Below the pieces are notes generated by a model. It was given only the letters and a program-made list of their open reading frames with translations. It did not search any database and was not told the DNA's origin. This document shows, one piece after another, positions 50,541 through 62,614 of a stretch of DNA of 64,000 bases. Source of the DNA: Drosophila persimilis (Eukaryota; Arthropoda; Insecta; Diptera; Drosophilidae). How positions within the stretch are numbered: the first letter of the stretch is position 1; each line of letters opens with the position of its first letter. The stretch covers positions 248,001 through 312,000 of the forward strand of contig NW_020825401.1 in the NCBI RefSeq assembly GCF_003286085.1, read 5' to 3'. Both the position numbers and the translations under genes were made by a program.

Positions 50541-50704
50541 GGAGCCCAAAGAAAAGAAAGGCGTATTTGTATTTGTATTTATTTGTATATATATTCCTAA
50601 CGCAACAGTATTCCTACTTTATGTTAAAGCGCTAGTCACATGGAGTTCACATATGTATGTAGTTGTATGCTTTAAGCAGAATGATTTTCTTATTCTAACA
50701 TTTT

Positions 50705-50884
50705 TGGTATGACTAATATTTTTATTATTATGACTAATATTTGTATTATTAATACTAATACTAATTCTAATTTTTTTTTTTTTGTTTTTTTCCTATTTTA
50801 TTTTTTTTTATTTATTTATTTATTTTTTTTTTTTATTATTATTTTTTATTATTATTTTTATTATTTATTTTTATTTACTTATTT

Positions 50885-50912
<28 letters not shown>
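50705..50912 (-). repeat. A-rich 3' end of LINE-3
   Basis: The plus strand shows T-rich and (TTTA)n runs immediately after the ORF2 stop. On the element strand this is (AAAT)n and poly(A). This is the expected 3' UTR/tail, strongly expanded. Confidence 0.75.
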
Positions 50913-50915
<3 letters not shown>

Positions 50916-53708
50916 TGGGTTTATCAAGTGTTTTTCTAGTTTATCCCTAAATTGCGTTGCTCTACTAATATTTTTAATATTGAAAGGTAACTCATTCCAT
51001 AACCGAATAGCATTTGTTAAAAATTGTTTTCCTGAATTGGCAAGTTTGTACCTTATGGTTACCAGATTCAACGTTCTATTTGATGAAGCAAAGGTTAATT
51101 TATCATATAAGTAGCTCGGCTGTCTGGTATAGATTATTCGATGTAGAAAAATAATTGTTCTGTACCCTATCCATGTCTTTAAATCCATTTTGAATATTTG
51201 TCTTGCTAAGATTGAGATATGATCGGTTCGTCTCTTATTATATATGTAGCGGGCAATGTTGTTAAATGTTACTTTTAGTTTTTTTTGAGATTCAGCGTCA
51301 CAATTTCCAAATATTTCAATACCATAGAATAAGGTGGGTGTCAAATATGTCTTAGCTATCATTAGTTTGAGTTTATCTGGCAGGTATTTTTGTGTTGGTG
51401 CGAGTTTTCTTAGTAGACTATATGTTCTACCAGTAGCTTTCACTACTTGGCTACTCCAAGAAAGCGTATTGTTAAATGTTAATCCTAAGTTTTCCACCTG
51501 ATCTACGTAATTAATTTGTTTTCCTTCAATTTCAAGTTTTGGATAGGCCATCGTATTTAGTTGCTTCTTGTATATAATTACACATTTACATTTATCTGGA
51601 TTAAGTGCCAGACCATTACGCTTCGCCCAGCTACTCACATTGAGCAAATCACTGTTACACACACTTATACACTCATCAATTTTACTCAATGGACGACTGA
51701 CATACATTTGGACGTCATCCGCATACATATGACTTTTACAATTTAACAGGACGTCTGGCAGGTCATTCACATATAATGAGAACAAAAGCGGCCCAAGAAC
51801 TGAACCTTGAGGCACACCACGTGCAGTGCTCATCATTGAAGAAATTCTACTTCCACTTACCACTACCTGTCTTCTATCCGTTAAATACGATTTTAATAGC
51901 TTTATAGCTACCTTACTAAAATTGAAAAAGTTAACTAATTTACTTAATAAGATTTCGTGGTTAACCGTGTCAAATGCTTTACTGAAGTCAAGTAGTACTA
52001 ATAGCGTCACATTTCCTTCATCTTGTGTTAATCTAATGTCTTCCGTTATATTTACTATTGCCGTAGTACAGCTTCTTTGTCTTCTGTAACCTGACTGTTT
52101 GTCACTTAGTAGTGCATTGTTATCTAGAAAAGTTTGAATTTGTTGTGACATTAATTGTTCAAGGACTTTTGACAAAAACGATAGAATTGATATAGGTCTA
52201 TATTCATTTTTTCCTTTAGGGACCGGTGTTATTTTCGCAAGCTTCCATGTACTTGGAAATATTGATTTTGTTAAGACAGTATTGCAAATATAAGTCACAT
52301 GTGGTAATATTTTTGGAAGTAAGATTTTTAGAAATTTTGGATGTATTTCATCCAGTCCGATTGCATTTGACTTAATTTTAAGCACAGATTCAAGGACATC
52401 ACACTGACTGGCACACATGAAGCTAAAGTTATTATCACAGGAACTATTCGGTATATTGTCAAGATAATGATTATATGCTACTTCAGGTACCCCGTTTATC
52501 ACAAATTTTCTATTTAATTCATCTATGTCTACATCAATTTTGGTGTTATTTGTCCTCTTCCCTATTCCCAAGTCTTTGAGCTCCCTCCATGTCCTTCTTG
52601 TTAATATTGCACTTTGAAACCTTACAGAATAAAAAGATTTTTTAGCTGTCAGTATTAATAGGTTGGTTTTTTTCCTTAAAGTTTTAAATTCTTGATACTG
52701 AACAGACGTTCTGTAGCGTTTCCATTTGTTATATGCTTTGTCCCTTAATGATATATTGTGTGCAATACATTGATTGAACCATGGATTTTTCTTTTGTGCA
52801 ATCTTTAATTTACGCAGTGGTACGAATTTTTCATAAAGACATGTTATGTGAGCTCGTAGTTGTTCTACTTGAGAATTAACATCATCCATGCCAAATATTA
52901 TATTCCAGTCATATGTATTGAATTCGTCATTAAGTTTGGTAATGTCAATGCTCTTAAAATTTCGGTACCATATGTCGTCGTCAATCTTTTTACAATTAAA
53001 ATCATAAGTCAGGAAAAGTAGGTCGTGTCTGGAAAATGTTGGGACAGATAACTGATCATAAAGAACGATTTTTTCTTTATCATTGACAAAACAAAGGTCC
53101 AATAATGTACTTGCAGTGTTTGAGAAATGTGTTGGTCTACTATTATTGACTAGATGCAAGCCTAACGATGCCATCGCTGACTCCATATGTCGTTCCTTCA
53201 GTATATTGCTGTTTAGATCCCCGATTATAATTACGTCAGTATAGCTTACAGATAGGTCTGAAATTGCATCAATTACTTGTTGGTAGATTGTATTGCGGTG
53301 TGGTCTGTACAGACAGCCCAATAGTAATTTAAGAGAACTGTTAGAGGCCGATAATTCTATAAAAAGGTATTCTATTGCACTTTCTGGAGGGTGCTTGCAT
53401 ATTAATTTGGATTTGAGTTTCTTGTTTATGTATACAGCAACACCCCCACCATTTCCTTCCCGATCAGATCGGTATAGATCAAATCCGGTACACAAAATAA
53501 CATTATCACATAGATGCGGCATGAACCACGTTTCCGAAACACAAACTACATCAACATTCGATTGTTCAAACATATATCGGAACTCATCAATCTTACCATA
53601 CAGACTCTGAGCATTTATATGACAAATATTTATGCCATCTTTTTGTTTAGCCAGCGTACGAATCAATATCCTACTATTCGTTGGAAGTCTATTCATATTA
53701 TGGACCAT
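50913..53708 (-). CDS. LINE-3 ORF2: endonuclease and reverse transcriptase
   Basis: An uninterrupted 931-codon ORF. The AP-like endonuclease (about residues 25-240) shows HINAQSL, VSETW (catalytic Glu), SDREGNGGGVAVY, IIIGDLNSN and TFSRHDLLFL. After a linker (KKNPWFNQCIAHNISLRDKA), RT (about 440-720) shows ITPVPKGKNEYRPISILSFL, LLDFSKAFDTVNHEILLSKL, GVPQGSVLGPLLFSLYVNDL and MYADDVQMYV (catalytic YADD). A C-terminal helical domain ends ELPFNIKNISRATQFRDKLE. All catalytic motifs are present, so it could be active if expressed. There is no RNase H. Confidence 0.95.
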
Positions 53709-53828
53709 TTAAAAGTTACTAAATAGCATATTAGCAGCACACGCAATATACACAAATCAATTATAACTATATAAAAACATAAAACCTTAAACTTCAACAT
53801 TATATTACTATGGCTAAGGGAAGTTTTA

Positions 53829-54782
53829 CTAACGAAAAAGGTTATTCTGGTCTGTCTCAACTGGCCTGTTAACTGCACCTGGATCAACTGCTGCAAGCTC
53901 ATCCTCGGAAGTATCCCGCAATGTTTGCAGGTCATGCATGTTATCCACTCTAAAAATCTCTCCAGCTGGATGCTTCTTAACATGCACGATCGCCCGACGA
54001 GTGAAAACAGCCGATAGTGCTTTTCCTTTTTTCATTTTCATAGCCTCTTTGAAAACAGCCAGATTCTCTTTAGACAGCTGCTCATTAATATAAAACGCAG
54101 CCTGTGAGTCGAATACCATTAGGTCCAGTGATAGCAGTTTTTTCGATTCCCTGCGATAGTTGCCAACAGCTTGCAAGAACGCCGCCTTCTCTCTCACACT
54201 CTCTAGTCGCAGGATTATCACTGGATCAACAGCTGTTCCGTGTGTTCTCTGTCGGATCCTAAAGATGTCTTTCACCCTTGGGAGGGGTGTTAGGTTAAGG
54301 GCAAAGCACATCTTGTTGAATCGGACCTTCAACATTTCACCTTCTTCAAAGGGTATTCCATGAATACGGAGATCACACGCAATGTCCGCTTTGGCGCGCT
54401 CAACACATTGTGTGCTTAGATCTCTAACTTGCGCACGTATTTCTTGCATACCATGTACCTCATTTTTGAGTTTGATAATTTGCTGCTCCATTTCGTGGAT
54501 TACCTCACCCGCCTTTTCCAATTGCAGGACACGTTCAGTGAGTTTCTTCACATCTACTGCCATACCAAGAATTTGATTGGTCATAGCTGTGAACTTTTCC
54601 TCTATGGCCTGCAATACACCCTCAGACTTTAACGTATTTGCCGTGATTAGTTCAGCCTGCTTAGCAAACATTCTGTCCAGGGCTTTCTGAATATTTTCTG
54701 GTATTTCCTCAGAACTCTTCGAGCCCTTGAGATCAGTTCCAGATTTTTCTCGCAGACGTTTTGAAACTGGAGCCATGTTCAA
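53829..54782 (-). CDS. LINE-3 ORF1: coiled-coil, FP25K-like RNA-binding protein
   Basis: The 317-codon ORF starts MNMAPVSKRLREKSGTDLKG. A coiled coil covers about residues 60-135 (LTERVLQLEKAGEVIHEMEQ). A C-terminal domain follows (CDLRIHGIPFEEGEMLKVRF, about 138-290, then VIILRLESVREKAAFLQAV), similar to the L1 ORF1/baculovirus FP25K-type fold. It probably forms trimers and binds element RNA. It is intact, with a 120-base gap to ORF2. Confidence 0.88.
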   Translation of the reverse strand: MNMAPVSKRLREKSGTDLKGSKSSEEIPENIQKALDRMFAKQAELITANTLKSEGVLQAIEEKFTAMTNQILGMAVDVKKLTERVLQLEKAGEVIHEMEQQIIKLKNEVHGMQEIRAQVRDLSTQCVERAKADIACDLRIHGIPFEEGEMLKVRFNKMCFALNLTPLPRVKDIFRIRQRTHGTAVDPVIILRLESVREKAAFLQAVGNYRRESKKLLSLDLMVFDSQAAFYINEQLSKENLAVFKEAMKMKKGKALSAVFTRRAIVHVKKHPAGEIFRVDNMHDLQTLRDTSEDELAAVDPGAVNRPVETDQNNLFR

Positions 54783-55380
54783 AACGTTTTTCCGTTACGG
54801 TGCTGCTTGAAATACTGCTTTAAACTGCTTGAAATACTGCTTTGCCGACTCTTTACAATGCGTTGCCAATCACTTTGCTGTCTGCACTGCTTGCAACCTT
54901 TTATTGGGTATGGCTACGTTATTCTCTCAGTGACTCCGAAAGATCAAATGCTGGTTTACAGAGAGTGGTTCAGAACAATAACAAATATTCTTCTTCCACA
55001 GCACAACCAATAACAAATATTTTTCCACTGTATTTTATTAAAATTGGCTTTGTAGCGTTATCTTCAATTATTTCCACCGTCAATTGTTGTCTTTCAATGC
55101 GTACACAGTTTATGATGTGAACAAAACACTCTATTTAATAAATAATAGTGTATCACTTGAGTTTTTCACGATTTTGTTCCTCTGTATGTTGTACACGACT
55201 TGCTTGCTTGCTTGCTTGTTAAGGCGTAAGGGAAAAGAAACACAAAATCAATGCACGAAAGCAAAGAAAAAAAAGCAGTCCCCCGAAAGCCTCTCCGCGC
55301 CTTGTTCTTTCTCTTCTTTTCTCTTTTTGTTGTTGTGCTCTTCCAATAAAATTACATTTACAGCAATTACAGCAAGCGGA
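54783..55380. other. LINE-3 5' UTR and flanking sequence
   Basis: It starts with a tandem repeat of about 22 bases (tgcttgaaatactgcttt twice, 54810-54845). It includes a (GCTT)4-5 run at 55200-55218 and AT-rich sequence. There is no supported gene. The exact LINE-3 5' end is not determined. Confidence 0.4.
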
Positions 55381-57413
55381 TCGTCTTCGGCAAAAGCGCT
55401 TTTGGAGATGGATGGCACCTAAGTGAAAGAATTTTGCTTTACTCTAAATAAAATGCATACATGAGCGTGAGAGAAGGATAGGTATAGGAAAGAAGGAAGG
55501 GGAGAGGTAAAACAGTTGGGCAGATCCACATGCCGGACGAGATAGCAAGAACAGTAAACATGGGTTTTTTTTTGTTGTCATAAAGGCTCTTTTAAATTTG
55601 TATGCCAGTTTAGCGGCTACCTCCTATATACATATACTGTTTATTATACCCGATACTCAAAAAAGGTATTGGGGTATATTAGATTTGTGGTAAAAGTGGA
55701 TGTGTGTAACGTCCAGAAGGAATCGTTTCCGACCCCATAAAGTATATATATTCTTGATTAGCATCAATAGCCGAGTCGATTGAGCCATGTCTGTCTGTCC
55801 GTCCGTCCGTCTGTCCGTCCCCTTCAGCGCCTAATGCTCAAAGACCATAAGAGCTAGAGCAACGATGTTTTGGATCCAGACTTCTGTGATATGTCACTGC
55901 TACAAAAATATTTCAAAACTTCGCCCCGCCCACTTCCGCCCCCTCAAAGGGCGAAAATCTGTGGCATCCACAATTTTAAAGATACGAGAAAACCAATAAC
56001 GCAGAATCGTAGAGAATCGTAGACCATATCTTTAAGACTGCAGAATCTGAATTGGATCGTATTATTATTATAGCCAGCATCAAGAAAACAATTTCATTTT
56101 TTCTCACCCTGTCTCTCTCTAACACACACGTAGCATAGGCGGCTTTGCTTAGAGTAAAACATTAGCGCCTAGATCTCAGAGACTATAAAAGCTAGAGCAA
56201 CCAAATTTGGTATTCACACTCCTAATATATCGGACCGAGACGAGTTTGTTTCAAAATTTCGCCACACCCCCTTCCGCCCCCGCAAAGGATGCAGATCTGG
56301 GGATATTCATAAATCTCAGAGACTATTAAGGCTAGAGTAACCAAATTTCGTATCCGCACTCCTGTTAGATCTTACTATAAATCGTGTATCTCAAAATTTC
56401 GCCCCACCCCCTTCCGCCCACACAAAGGACGAAAATCTGTTGCATCCATAATATTGCAGATTCGAGAAAACTAAAAACGCAGAATTATAGAGAATGACCA
56501 TATCTATTAGATTGCTCAGTCTGGATCAGATCGGATCATTTTTATAGCCAAAAGAAACAAATCAATTTGCAGTGGCTACGCAGCGCCCGACGTCAAGCTC
56601 AGACTGATTTTCTGTCTCTCTCGCACGCACTCTTTGTCGTGTCGTTTAATATTAGCGGCGTCTGCCTAAGGAGAGCCATACTGACTTAGTATCGGGTATA
56701 ACTGTAGAGTTGCGGTGTCCGCAGCAACTCACAAAGTTCCCCCTCGTTTTAGATTATATACATTTTTAATTCTTTTTTTTTCTATTTATTTATAATTTTT
56801 CTATTTTAATTATTATTAGTATTTGCTTAGTTTCCAATCTGAAATATTCTCGAATTCTGTGTTCGCTAAATTAGTTTTTGAGTCAAGTGGGAGCTTAAAT
56901 AGAGTAGGGAAATGCCCCAGTGTGAAGTAATAAATAAGTTTTAAAATTAAATCGATAATGAACTAAATTATTTTAGGGCGCCATGCCGAGTGGATTATGG
57001 AAATGAAGTGAGTCTGGGAGTTGTAGGGATCATCGGCCACTAATATGGCTTTGCGGCCCAGATGGTCAAGGTAGGGTGGGCAAAACGCTGCTGCACCTAC
57101 AGCTACTCAGCAGCGCAACCGTACTTCAGCATGTTCTGTTTTCTTTGCAGAGCAACCTCTATGTGTGCATAGCTTGTCACTCTTGGTAATTTCTTTTCTG
57201 TGTGTCCAGTCCGATCGATCATGTGTTAGGGAGGAAAACAGCACGCGAAATCAATATTATTATATGTTTCCAATGCGAGCAGGTAGCACAGTGGTAAATC
57301 CTCACCCCCCCTTGCCGACGACAAATAGAAGCCGGAACCAGCGCGTGCTCCTCTGGTCGCTACAATAAGATCAGCTCGTTATGATAGCGTATCGCTATAC
57401 CTTGTATGCTACA
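55381..57413 (+). repeat. 5' LTR of element B, split by DINE h
   Basis: It shares colinear blocks with the LTR of element A. It ends in gctaca 32 bases before the primer site. The start is uncertain. It is about 0.9 kb without the DINE insertion. No matching 3' LTR is in the window. Confidence 0.55.
55645..56750 (+). mobile_element. DINE-type repeat, copy h
   Basis: A full-length copy, TATACCCGATACTC to CCCCTCGTTTT. The left end inverse is altered (aaaaggtattgggg). It lies in the LTR of element B. Confidence 0.88.
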
Positions 57414-57445
57414 GTTCTAACTTATAGATATATTATAATCTTATT

Positions 57446-57463
57446 TGGCGCCCAACGATAGTC
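57446..57463 (+). promoter_or_regulatory. Primer-binding site, element B (tRNA-Lys type)
   Basis: TGGCGCCCAACG matches the complement of the tRNA-Lys 3' end for 12 bases and then departs (atagtc). Element A keeps the longer match but has a T at position 4. Confidence 0.75.
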
Positions 57464-58140
57464 TTCATTCTTATCAATTACATCTGATAATATAGTTCCT
57501 AACACTTGTTCGATTGGTTCTCGGTCCCTTGTTCTGTTAATGTTTAGAGCTCTATGGAGATAGCTAAAGCTTAAAATTGCTTTACTACCTGGACTCCACT
57601 AATACAGTTAACTCATGTGCTTTATGGAGAGTTTCTGGAAGCGTTATAACTTTAAATGGTTATAACTCCAAAATTGAATAGTATAAAGTCAATAGAATCC
57701 TTGGGTGGATTGTTCATACTGCATAGTGGAGTCAAGACCTACGGCCATCCCGTTTACCTTGCTGGAAGACAATCATACCTGTCCGTTGCCTTTGGAATCG
57801 TGATACCTTCTCAGGAAAGTTCACTCCTATGTAACATATCTCCCTTCGTTCTTTGCTTCCTTTGTGTTTTCACTTATACTTCCTAATATTGTTTTCTGGA
57901 GCTTAGTGAGTTACAGCGTAGCCGCCACTGGCGGAAAATAATATTTTATCGTGTACTCTTTTCGTTTTCTATTCTAATCTGTACTATATTGACAAGCACA
58001 TATTAGATAAGCTGATTAAGACCGTCACAACCATATGAAACGATAGCATGGCAACCATACAGTTTATAGAAATTCCTTCTTTTATACAATTTTTTTTTTT
58101 GCGTTATACAAAATTGATGTAATTAAGCGATTCAAGAGCA
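57464..58140 (+). other. Leader of element B
   Basis: 677 bases between the primer site and gag. I see no RING-coding sequence here, unlike element A at the matching place, and no convincing ORF. It is AT-rich with a T-run at 58090-58099. Confidence 0.5.
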
Positions 58141-59430
58141 ATGCCGGTTAAACAAAGCCCTGAAAAATTGATTAACCCAAAAGACATTGAATGTCCCACA
58201 ACTTCGAACCAAAGAGCACCGTCTATTTCTCACTCACTGACTACTAGATCGAAAACCAAACCAGTCGAAACTGCAACCATGCCTGACCCTCCACCAGATC
58301 AGGAGAATTTAGATGCTTCCACGCCGACTACGAGCAATAGAGCGGCAAGTGATGTTTTTTACACGGTGATGGCAGGCACAATTTCAACAGAAATGGCAAA
58401 GCAAACTCTAGCTATGAGTGCAGCAATGGCACAACTAACAGAAAAACTTTCCCAAGCTATTAGTACAGGTTTACAAGCAGCTTCGACAGCTTCCTCTAGA
58501 GAGAGGTCCCCAATCCGTACAGAGCAGTTGTCATCAGAGACACACGTTAAGCAGCAGCCTTTATTGCCCAATACACACTCGCAGGAAGCTTCGGATCAGA
58601 CACGGGATTATGGTCAAATCTTTAGTCAGGCGCCACTGCCGGGTGAGGTACGTCCGGATCGTATAAGTCAAATAATGGCAAATTGGAAGCTGAGATTCAA
58701 CGGCAAGGATTCGATATCTATAGATGACTTCATTTATAGAATCGAAGCTTTAACCCACCAAACGATGAATGGGAACTTCGAACTAGTAGCCCGAAACTCG
58801 AACAATTTATTTGAGGGTAAGGCTAGTGAGTGGTATTGGAGATACCACAAAAGTGTGTCATAAATTCGCTGGCATGACTTATGTGTAGCGTTAAGGGGTC
58901 AATTCAAAGATTCACGCACGGATCGCATAATCCGGACGGAAATCGAAAATCGTAAACAGCTCGTAAATGAGTCGTTCGATGATTTTTACAGTGTGATCGC
59001 CGCCTTGGCAGGTCGGCTCACACAGCCCATGTTGGAGCAATCTTTGTTAGAGACTCTAAGAGCAAATCTTCTTACTGAGGTTCAGCGAGAAATATTATAT
59101 GAGCCAGCTTTCACCATTGCTCAGTTAAGACATCTGGTGCGAACACGCGAAATTTTTATGCGGACAGTCCACAAACCTTCAGTGGCTATACCGAAACCCA
59201 AATATCGAAATATTAGTGCGTTGGGACATCAAACAGACCACATTTCCGAATCCGATAGTTCTGAAATTGAAGAGTTAGAGGTAGCTGCCATTGAAGCTTC
59301 CTGTTGGAATTGCGGGGCGAAGGGCCACCGTTATCAGGAGTGTCTGGCAGAACGGCGAGTCTTCTGCTTTGGTTGTGGATTGGCTGACACGTATAAGCCC
59401 AACTGCCGCCGTTGCAGCTCGAATTCCACA
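58141..59430 (+). pseudogene. Element B gag
   Basis: ATG 58141 starts a Thr/Ser-rich region (APSISHSLTTRSKTKP) and a capsid part (MANWKLRFNGKDSISIDDFI, then LFEGKASEWYWRYHK). A TAA at 58861 interrupts the capsid, and the same frame goes on. From 58993 to 59430 it carries the capsid end (LRANLLTEVQREILYEPAFT) and a nucleocapsid with one good CCHC knuckle (CWNCGAKGHRYQEC) and a second with the His lost (CFGCGLADTYKPNC). Confidence 0.85.
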
Positions 59431-60615
59431 AAAAAACTTAGCAGCGCGTGCACAACCGAAAAGTGCACGCAAACAGTTTGTCTCGAGGGGGACGAATACA
59501 GATTAGATGAGACTCCAAAATTACTACATAACTTATTACCGGCCGCGTCATATCACCCTGACTTACAGCAATCCATCAATTATTCCACTCCCGGCAAAGG
59601 TAGCACTCGTTCGCGATTGCGTAGGATCGCCTTCAACCATCAAACTAGGGCTGAACGTAAGATGCTATTAGAGACAGTAATTGGGAAACTCCATGACTTT
59701 CGCCCATATGCCCAAGTCACTCTACTGGGTAACACGGTAGTCGGCCTTTTAGACATCGGGTCGTCCGTGTGCTGTATTGGAGGTCATCTGGCGAAAGACG
59801 TAATGGAGAAAACGGAATATAAGCGTTTATCGGCCACGGTGAAAACGGCCGATGGAAAATCACAGGATATTATTGGTCGACTGACGACAGAGGTTAGCTA
59901 TCGGGGCAAATCCAAGAAGATAACCTTTTTCGTAGTCCCATCTTTATCGGGAGACCTTTATTTGGGTATTTATTTTTGGAAGGCGTTTAACTTGTTTCCA
60001 GTTTCTCTTTTAAGTGAGCAACTATCGGTTTTGTCTATGAGCGATCCCTTAAGTAGGTCATTAACTGTACATCAACAAAAAACACTAGCAGCTGCCATTC
60101 TTCAGTTTCCCTCCTTTGCTATCAAAGGTTTAGGACGCACCACCTTGATATCGCATTCGATTGAAATAGCTGACACAAAACCAATCAAGCAGCGTCACTA
60201 TCCAGTTTCATCTGCTATAGAGAAGCTAATGTACAATGAATTAGATCGAATGCTTAAGCTGGGGGTAATCGAAGAATCAAATAGTAGTTGGTTCTCACCG
60301 GTAGTATTAGTGCGCAAACCTGGCAAAGTTCGACTATGCATTGATAGCAGGAAACTCAACGACTCGACAGTAAAGGACGCATACCCTTTGCCGCTTATCG
60401 ATGGTATTTTGGCAAGATTGCCCAAGGCCGAGTTCATTACGAGCTTGGATCTAAAAGACGCGTTTTGGCAGATACCGCTCGATAGGAAATCGCGGGATAA
60501 AACGGCGTTTACTGTTCCCGGGAGGCCTCTCTATCAGTTCACCGTTATGCCATTTGGGCTAACTAACTCACCTCAGACCATGTCAAGGCTCATGGATAAG
60601 GTTATACCCGAATGA
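59431..60615 (+). pseudogene. Element B protease and RT N-terminal part
   Basis: It is in the same frame as the end of gag. The protease active site reads VGLLDIGSSVCCIG, with D-I-G instead of D-T/S-G. RT follows: MLKLGVIEESNSSWFSPVVL, RLCIDSRKLNDSTVKDAYPL, ITSLDLKDAFWQIPL and FTVMPFGLTNSPQTMSRLMD. The frame ends at 60615, just before the YxDD box, which is in the next frame. Confidence 0.88.
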
Positions 60616-62538
60616 AGTTTTCATCTACCTTAATGACCTCTTGATCGTGTCTGACACATTTAAGCGGCACCTGGAGGTATTAGAAATTCTAGCTACTCAA
60701 TTTAAAGTAGCAAATTTAACCCTAAATGTTGAAAAGAGTAATTTTTGTATAAAGGAGGTCAAATATTTAGGTCACGTAATTGGTAATGGCACGATTAATA
60801 CCGATCCAGACAAAATAGCAGCTATTGCCGATTTTCCAGTACCTCGTTCAATTAAGCAAGTTCGACGTTTCCTTGGCTTAACTGGATGGTATCATAAGTT
60901 CATCCGGAACTATGCTGCATTGTCCGCCCCTTTAACAGATACTCTAAAGCAAAAGTGTAGCTTTGTTTGGAGCGAAGAAGCACAAAAGTCGTTCGAATTA
61001 TTAAAGGAACATATGAGCACAGCCCCAGTTTTGCACAGCCCGAATTTCAATATACCATTTAGCATACATTGTGATGCAAGTGACTCAGGCGTGGGGGCCG
61101 TGTTGATGCAGACCAATGAGGACAAGGATGAAGTACCTGTGGCTTTCATGTCACGGAAGCTAAATAAATGCCAACGGAATTACACAGTGACTGAAAAAGA
61201 GTGTTTGGCAGCAGTTTTAGCGGTTAAGAAGTTTAGGGCTTGCATCGAAGGGCAGGAGTTCACCATCATAACAGACCATGCATCTTTAAAATGGCTAATG
61301 ACCCGGGCTGATCTCAGTTCACGGTTAGCTAGATGGTTCTTAAAACTTCAGGGGTTCCCGTTTAAAATCCAGCATAGAAAGGGTATCCAAAACGTAGTCC
61401 CAGATGCTCTTTCGCGCACAAGTACCGAAGACTTATCGGCATTAGTTTTGTCCAGCATTGTTGACCTTCAGTCAGAAGAATTTAGGTCGCCTGAGTATGT
61501 AGCCCTAAGAGACAAACTCGTCGAAAACGCGTCCAAGACTCCAGATTTGAAAATCGTAGATGGGTATATATACCGACGCGCCGAGCACGCGGCGGGAGAC
61601 AAAGTAGCTGACGATTTATGTTGGAAGCTTTGGATACCACGAGGATTAGTCGAGGAAACCTTAAAAGACGCTCACGAAAACCAGCTATCAGCTCACTGTG
61701 GGATAAACAAAACATTAGAAAAACTTAGGCGTTTCTACTATTGGCCGAATTTGGTGTCCGACGTAAGGACATATATAAATAATTGCTATGTATGCAAGAT
61801 CACAAAGCATCCCAATCACACCCTTCGACCGCCGTTAGGGAACATTGGTACATCGGATAGGTTTTTCCAGAAACTGTTTGTCGATTTCCTGGGGCCTTAT
61901 CCCCGAAGTCGTTCTGGGCATATAGAGATTTTTATTGTGGTTGATCACTTGTCGAAGTTTCCTTTCTTAAAGCCAGTAAAAAAGTTTACTGCGGATGTCG
62001 TGGCACGGTATCCGGAAGAAGAATTTTTCCATTGTTTTGGGGTTCCTGAAACAATTGTTTCGGATAATGGTGTACAGTTCAGGTCTGAGGTGTTTAATGC
62101 GCTGCTAGGGAAATATCATATTGTGCACAGGTATACTGCTGTTTACGCTCCGCAGGCAAACGCATCAGAACGAGTAAACCGATCGGTGATAGCTGCAATG
62201 AAATCATATGTCCGCCCTGATCAAAAGAATTGGGATGAGCAGCTCAGTAACATTTGCTGTGCGCTGCGCTCCTCGTTCCATTCAGCCATAAATACGACTC
62301 CTTATCGCCTCGCTTTTGGCCAGCACATGATTGTCGATGGAGCCAGCTACAGGCTGTTAAGAGATTTACAGATGCTGGAAGATCGCACTGTACACTTTGG
62401 TAAAGAGGATTCGTTTGACCTCATCAGACATAAGGCAAAGGATACGATGCACGCACAACACGCTAGGAATGAAAGAACATACAATTTGCGCAGTCGGCAG
62501 GTGTCATTTGCTGTAGGTCAGGAGATATATCGACGTAA
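60616..62538 (+). pseudogene. Element B RT C-terminal part, RNase H and integrase
   Basis: The start holds the RT box as YLNDLLIVSD, with Asn for the first catalytic Asp. It continues through LNVEKSNFCIKEVKYLGHVI and RNase H (IPFSIHCDASDSGVGAVLMQ; YTVTEKECLAAVLAVKKF; IITDHASLKWL). The integrase zinc finger follows (HENQLSAHCGINKTLEKL; CYVCKITKHPNH), then the integrase core (FVDFLGPYPRSRSGHIEIFI; ETIVSDNGVQFRS; the third acidic residue within ANASERVNRSV). The open ORF reaches 62614, but residues after QEIYRRN (about 62538) come from the next element. Confidence 0.9.
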
Positions 62539-62614
62539 TCTTTCGATTATCTTTCGTAGTGATCAGACGTGTTTTTGTTTTGCGCTCCGCATTTTTTCCT
62601 TTTGTTTTGAATAA

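Larger units (their letters stand above)
50541..54810 (-). mobile_element. LINE-3: CR1/Kiri-like LINE with both ORFs open
   Basis: On the minus strand ORF1 (54782-53829) and ORF2 (53708-50913) are both uninterrupted and separated by 120 bases. A long A-rich 3' end (50912-50705) follows ORF2. Family placement: AP endonuclease plus RT with no RNase H, and an ORF1 with coiled coil and an FP25K-like C-terminal region. The 5' end lies somewhere beyond 54782; no target duplication was found. It appears to be the youngest LINE in the window. Confidence 0.85.
55381..62538 (+). mobile_element. Osvaldo-like Ty3/gypsy element B
   Basis: On the plus strand: LTR (about 55381-57413, with DINE h inside), Lys-tRNA-type primer site (57446), gag (58141-59430), protease, RT, RNase H and integrase to 62538, where the CR1-2 5' region begins. 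Broken by a stop in gag (58861), a pol frameshift (about 60612) and two active-site changes. The 3' end (rest of integrase, possible env, 3' LTR) is absent. Confidence 0.83.

Noticed and set aside
50709..51114. Phe/Tyr/Leu-rich plus ORFs at 50709-51114
   Set aside because: They are translations of the T-rich tail of LINE-3.
54807..55422. Plus-strand ORFs after LINE-3
   Set aside because: No motif or homologue; they overlap UTR and simple repeats.
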